Made by a program: the position numbers and the translations under genes. The notes under the pieces were generated by a model. It did no database searches. It saw only the letters and a list, made by a program, of their open reading frames with translations, and had not been told where the DNA came from. A stretch of DNA of 7,465 nucleotides, taken from an uncultured Collinsella sp. Its GTDB lineage: Bacteria; Actinomycetota; Coriobacteriia; Coriobacteriales; Coriobacteriaceae. The stretch is from contig CABUAL010000090.1 of NCBI GenBank assembly GCA_902489515.1, positions 1 to 7,465 on the forward strand. Direction: 5' to 3'. Positions 6,416 through 7,465 of the stretch are shown in pieces; position 1 is the first letter of the stretch, and every line of letters begins with the position of its first letter.

Positions 6416-7114
6416 ATGGCAGAAAATAAAGACGAACAGCTCACCGACGAGGAGCTGGCACAGCTTCAGCTGGCAGAGGAGAACGAGAACGCCGTCGACC
6501 GCCTGGTTCAGGAGCTCGGCTGCCCCACGCGCCGCATCCGCCAGTTTGCCGCCCGCGTGCTGCATCTGCTTGCCGAGCGCGATCCCCAGCGCGTCGTGCC
6601 CTGCGTGCCCGCGCTGATCGAGGCGCTCGACCGCCCCGAGGCGCAGACCCGCTGGGAGGCCCTCGATGCCCTGACGGCGCTTGCCACCACCTGCCCCGAG
6701 CAGCTGGGCGATGCCTTTGAGGGCGCCGAGACCGCGCTGTTCGACGAGATTTCCTCCACGCTGCGCTATGCCGCCTTCCGCCTGCTGTGCGTGTGGGGCG
6801 CCACGAGCGTCGAGCGTTCGCGCGAGGCTTGGCCCATCCTGGACGAGGCCATTCAGTGCTACCACGGCGACCTCGAGTATCGCGACATGCTCGGTTGCCT
6901 GTACGAGTTTGGCCAGGGCGAGATCGACGCCGAGGTCGCCGAGAAGCTCGCGTTGCGCCTTAAGTTCGATGCCGAGAACGGCAAGGGCAGCTATCTCAAG
7001 GCCCGTTCGAGCGAGATTTGCGAAATGCTTGTTAAACGTTTTGGCCTGGATCTCTCCAAAAAGAAGAAGCGTGCTAGCGTTAAAAAATCTGACGACGCCG
7101 AAGACGAGGAGTAA
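6416..7114 (+). CDS. HEAT-repeat-like helical protein of unknown function
   Basis: This encodes a 232-residue soluble protein. The first 25 residues are very acidic. Residues about 33-130 show paired amphipathic helices of the HEAT/armadillo kind: '[34 protein letters not shown]' (in part, 38-71), then '[23 protein letters not shown]' (in part, 75-97), then '[16 protein letters not shown]' (114-129). The arginine- and aspartate-bearing turns fit a protein-binding scaffold. Residues about 135-210 are further helices, and the end is a K-rich then acidic tail ([18 protein letters not shown], 215-232). ATG 6416 has GAGG (6407-6410) 5 bases upstream. The stop at 7112 is 6 bases before the isocitrate dehydrogenase start. 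I know no assigned function. The conserved closeness to the dehydrogenase gene could mean a regulatory or assembly role, but that is inference. Confidence 0.82.
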   Translation: MAENKDEQLTDEELAQLQLAEENENAVDRLVQELGCPTRRIRQFAARVLHLLAERDPQRVVPCVPALIEALDRPEAQTRWEALDALTALATTCPEQLGDAFEGAETALFDEISSTLRYAAFRLLCVWGATSVERSREAWPILDEAIQCYHGDLEYRDMLGCLYEFGQGEIDAEVAEKLALRLKFDAENGKGSYLKARSSEICEMLVKRFGLDLSKKKKRASVKKSDDAEDEE

Positions 7115-7120
7115 CAGATT

Positions 7121-7465
7121 ATGGCGCACGATGTAGTCCTGATTCCCGGTGACGGTATCGGTCCCGAGATTACGCAGGCCATGCGCCGCGTGGTCGAGGC
7201 CACCGGTGTCCAGATCAACTGGAACGTCCAGGAGGCCGGCGCCGGCGTCATGGACGAGTTTGGCACGCCGCTGCCCCAGCACGTGCTCGATGCGGTCGCC
7301 GAGACCAAGGTTGCCATCAAGGGCCCCATCACCACACCGGTCGGCACGGGCTTCCGCAGCGTCAACGTGGCCCTGCGCAAGCATTTCGACCTGTACGCCT
7401 GCGTGCGCCCTTGCCTGTCGCAGCCGGGCGACGGCTCGCGCACGCAGGAACAGGCCATCGGTCGC
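7121..7465 (+). CDS. NAD-type isocitrate dehydrogenase / isopropylmalate dehydrogenase family (3' partial)
   Basis: The first 115 residues are visible and the gene runs off the right edge. The N-terminus reads [14 protein letters not shown] (5-18), the hallmark of the isocitrate/isopropylmalate dehydrogenase superfamily. K67-G-P-I-T-T-P at 67-73 follows, then '[21 protein letters not shown]' (in part, 77-97). The Ser-x-Asn-x-x-Leu-Arg arrangement (S80, N82, L85, R86) is that of isocitrate and homoisocitrate dehydrogenases, and the tail 'FDLYACVRP' matches NAD-dependent isocitrate dehydrogenases. Isopropylmalate dehydrogenases have a different, leucine-rich loop. The enzyme would oxidise isocitrate to 2-oxoglutarate and CO2, the last step of the oxidative branch that supplies glutamate. 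ATG 7121 is preceded by GAGGAG (7106-7111), which is also the last two Glu codons of the upstream gene, so translation is probably coupled. Isocitrate is the favoured substrate; homoisocitrate cannot be excluded. Confidence 0.88.
   Translation, partial: MAHDVVLIPGDGIGPEITQAMRRVVEATGVQINWNVQEAGAGVMDEFGTPLPQHVLDAVAETKVAIKGPITTPVGTGFRSVNVALRKHFDLYACVRPCLSQPGDGSRTQEQAIGR

Noticed and set aside
5954..7384. Long antisense open frame (476 codons), plus similar ones at 3724-4689 and 5115-5957.
   Set aside because: These are mirror images of strongly supported + strand genes. GC-rich codon bias leaves the complementary frame open.

Overview
The window looks like chromosomal DNA of a GC-rich anaerobic actinobacterium, most likely a Collinsella-type member of the Coriobacteriia. 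This rests on the codon bias, the long-form ribosome hibernation factor, a DegV protein, and the style of the genes. It is recognition, not a database result. All supported genes are on the + strand. No rRNA, tRNA, CRISPR array or transposase gene was found.

Layout. (1) 1-1095 is the 3' part of a gene, open at the left edge, whose C-terminal half resembles the PD-(D/E)XK-like domain attached to actinobacterial AbiEi-type proteins. (2) 1096-1845 contains no convincing protein gene but is not empty. It holds an AT-rich 217-bp element with 47-bp imperfect terminal inverted repeats (1130-1346), a good promoter (1468-1496), and a region of about 317 nt (1502-1822) whose two ends pair through three stacked helices. 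I read that region as an undescribed-looking or raiA-motif-like structured RNA. (3) 1846-2853 encodes a lipoprotein related to family-3 solute-binding proteins, with a serine-rich tail and no transporter genes beside it. (4) 2854-3170 holds two hairpins and a strong terminator. (5) 3171-3755 is the long-form ribosome hibernation factor (hpf/raiA), followed by an inverted repeat and a terminator. (6) 3835-4788 is a DegV-family fatty-acid-binding protein.

(7) From 4887 the genes run close together: a 3-hydroxyisobutyrate-dehydrogenase-family oxidoreductase with an unusual His/Cys-rich repeat tail, a small membrane protein, a HEAT-like helical protein, and the start of an NAD-type isocitrate dehydrogenase that runs off the right edge. 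Gaps of 5, 15 and 6 bases between the last four genes, with ribosome-binding sites inside or at the ends of upstream genes, suggest one transcript.

The three most interesting items are the structured RNA candidate near hpf/raiA, the palindromic-ended AT-rich element, and the 12-residue-period metal-binding-like tail on the dehydrogenase.
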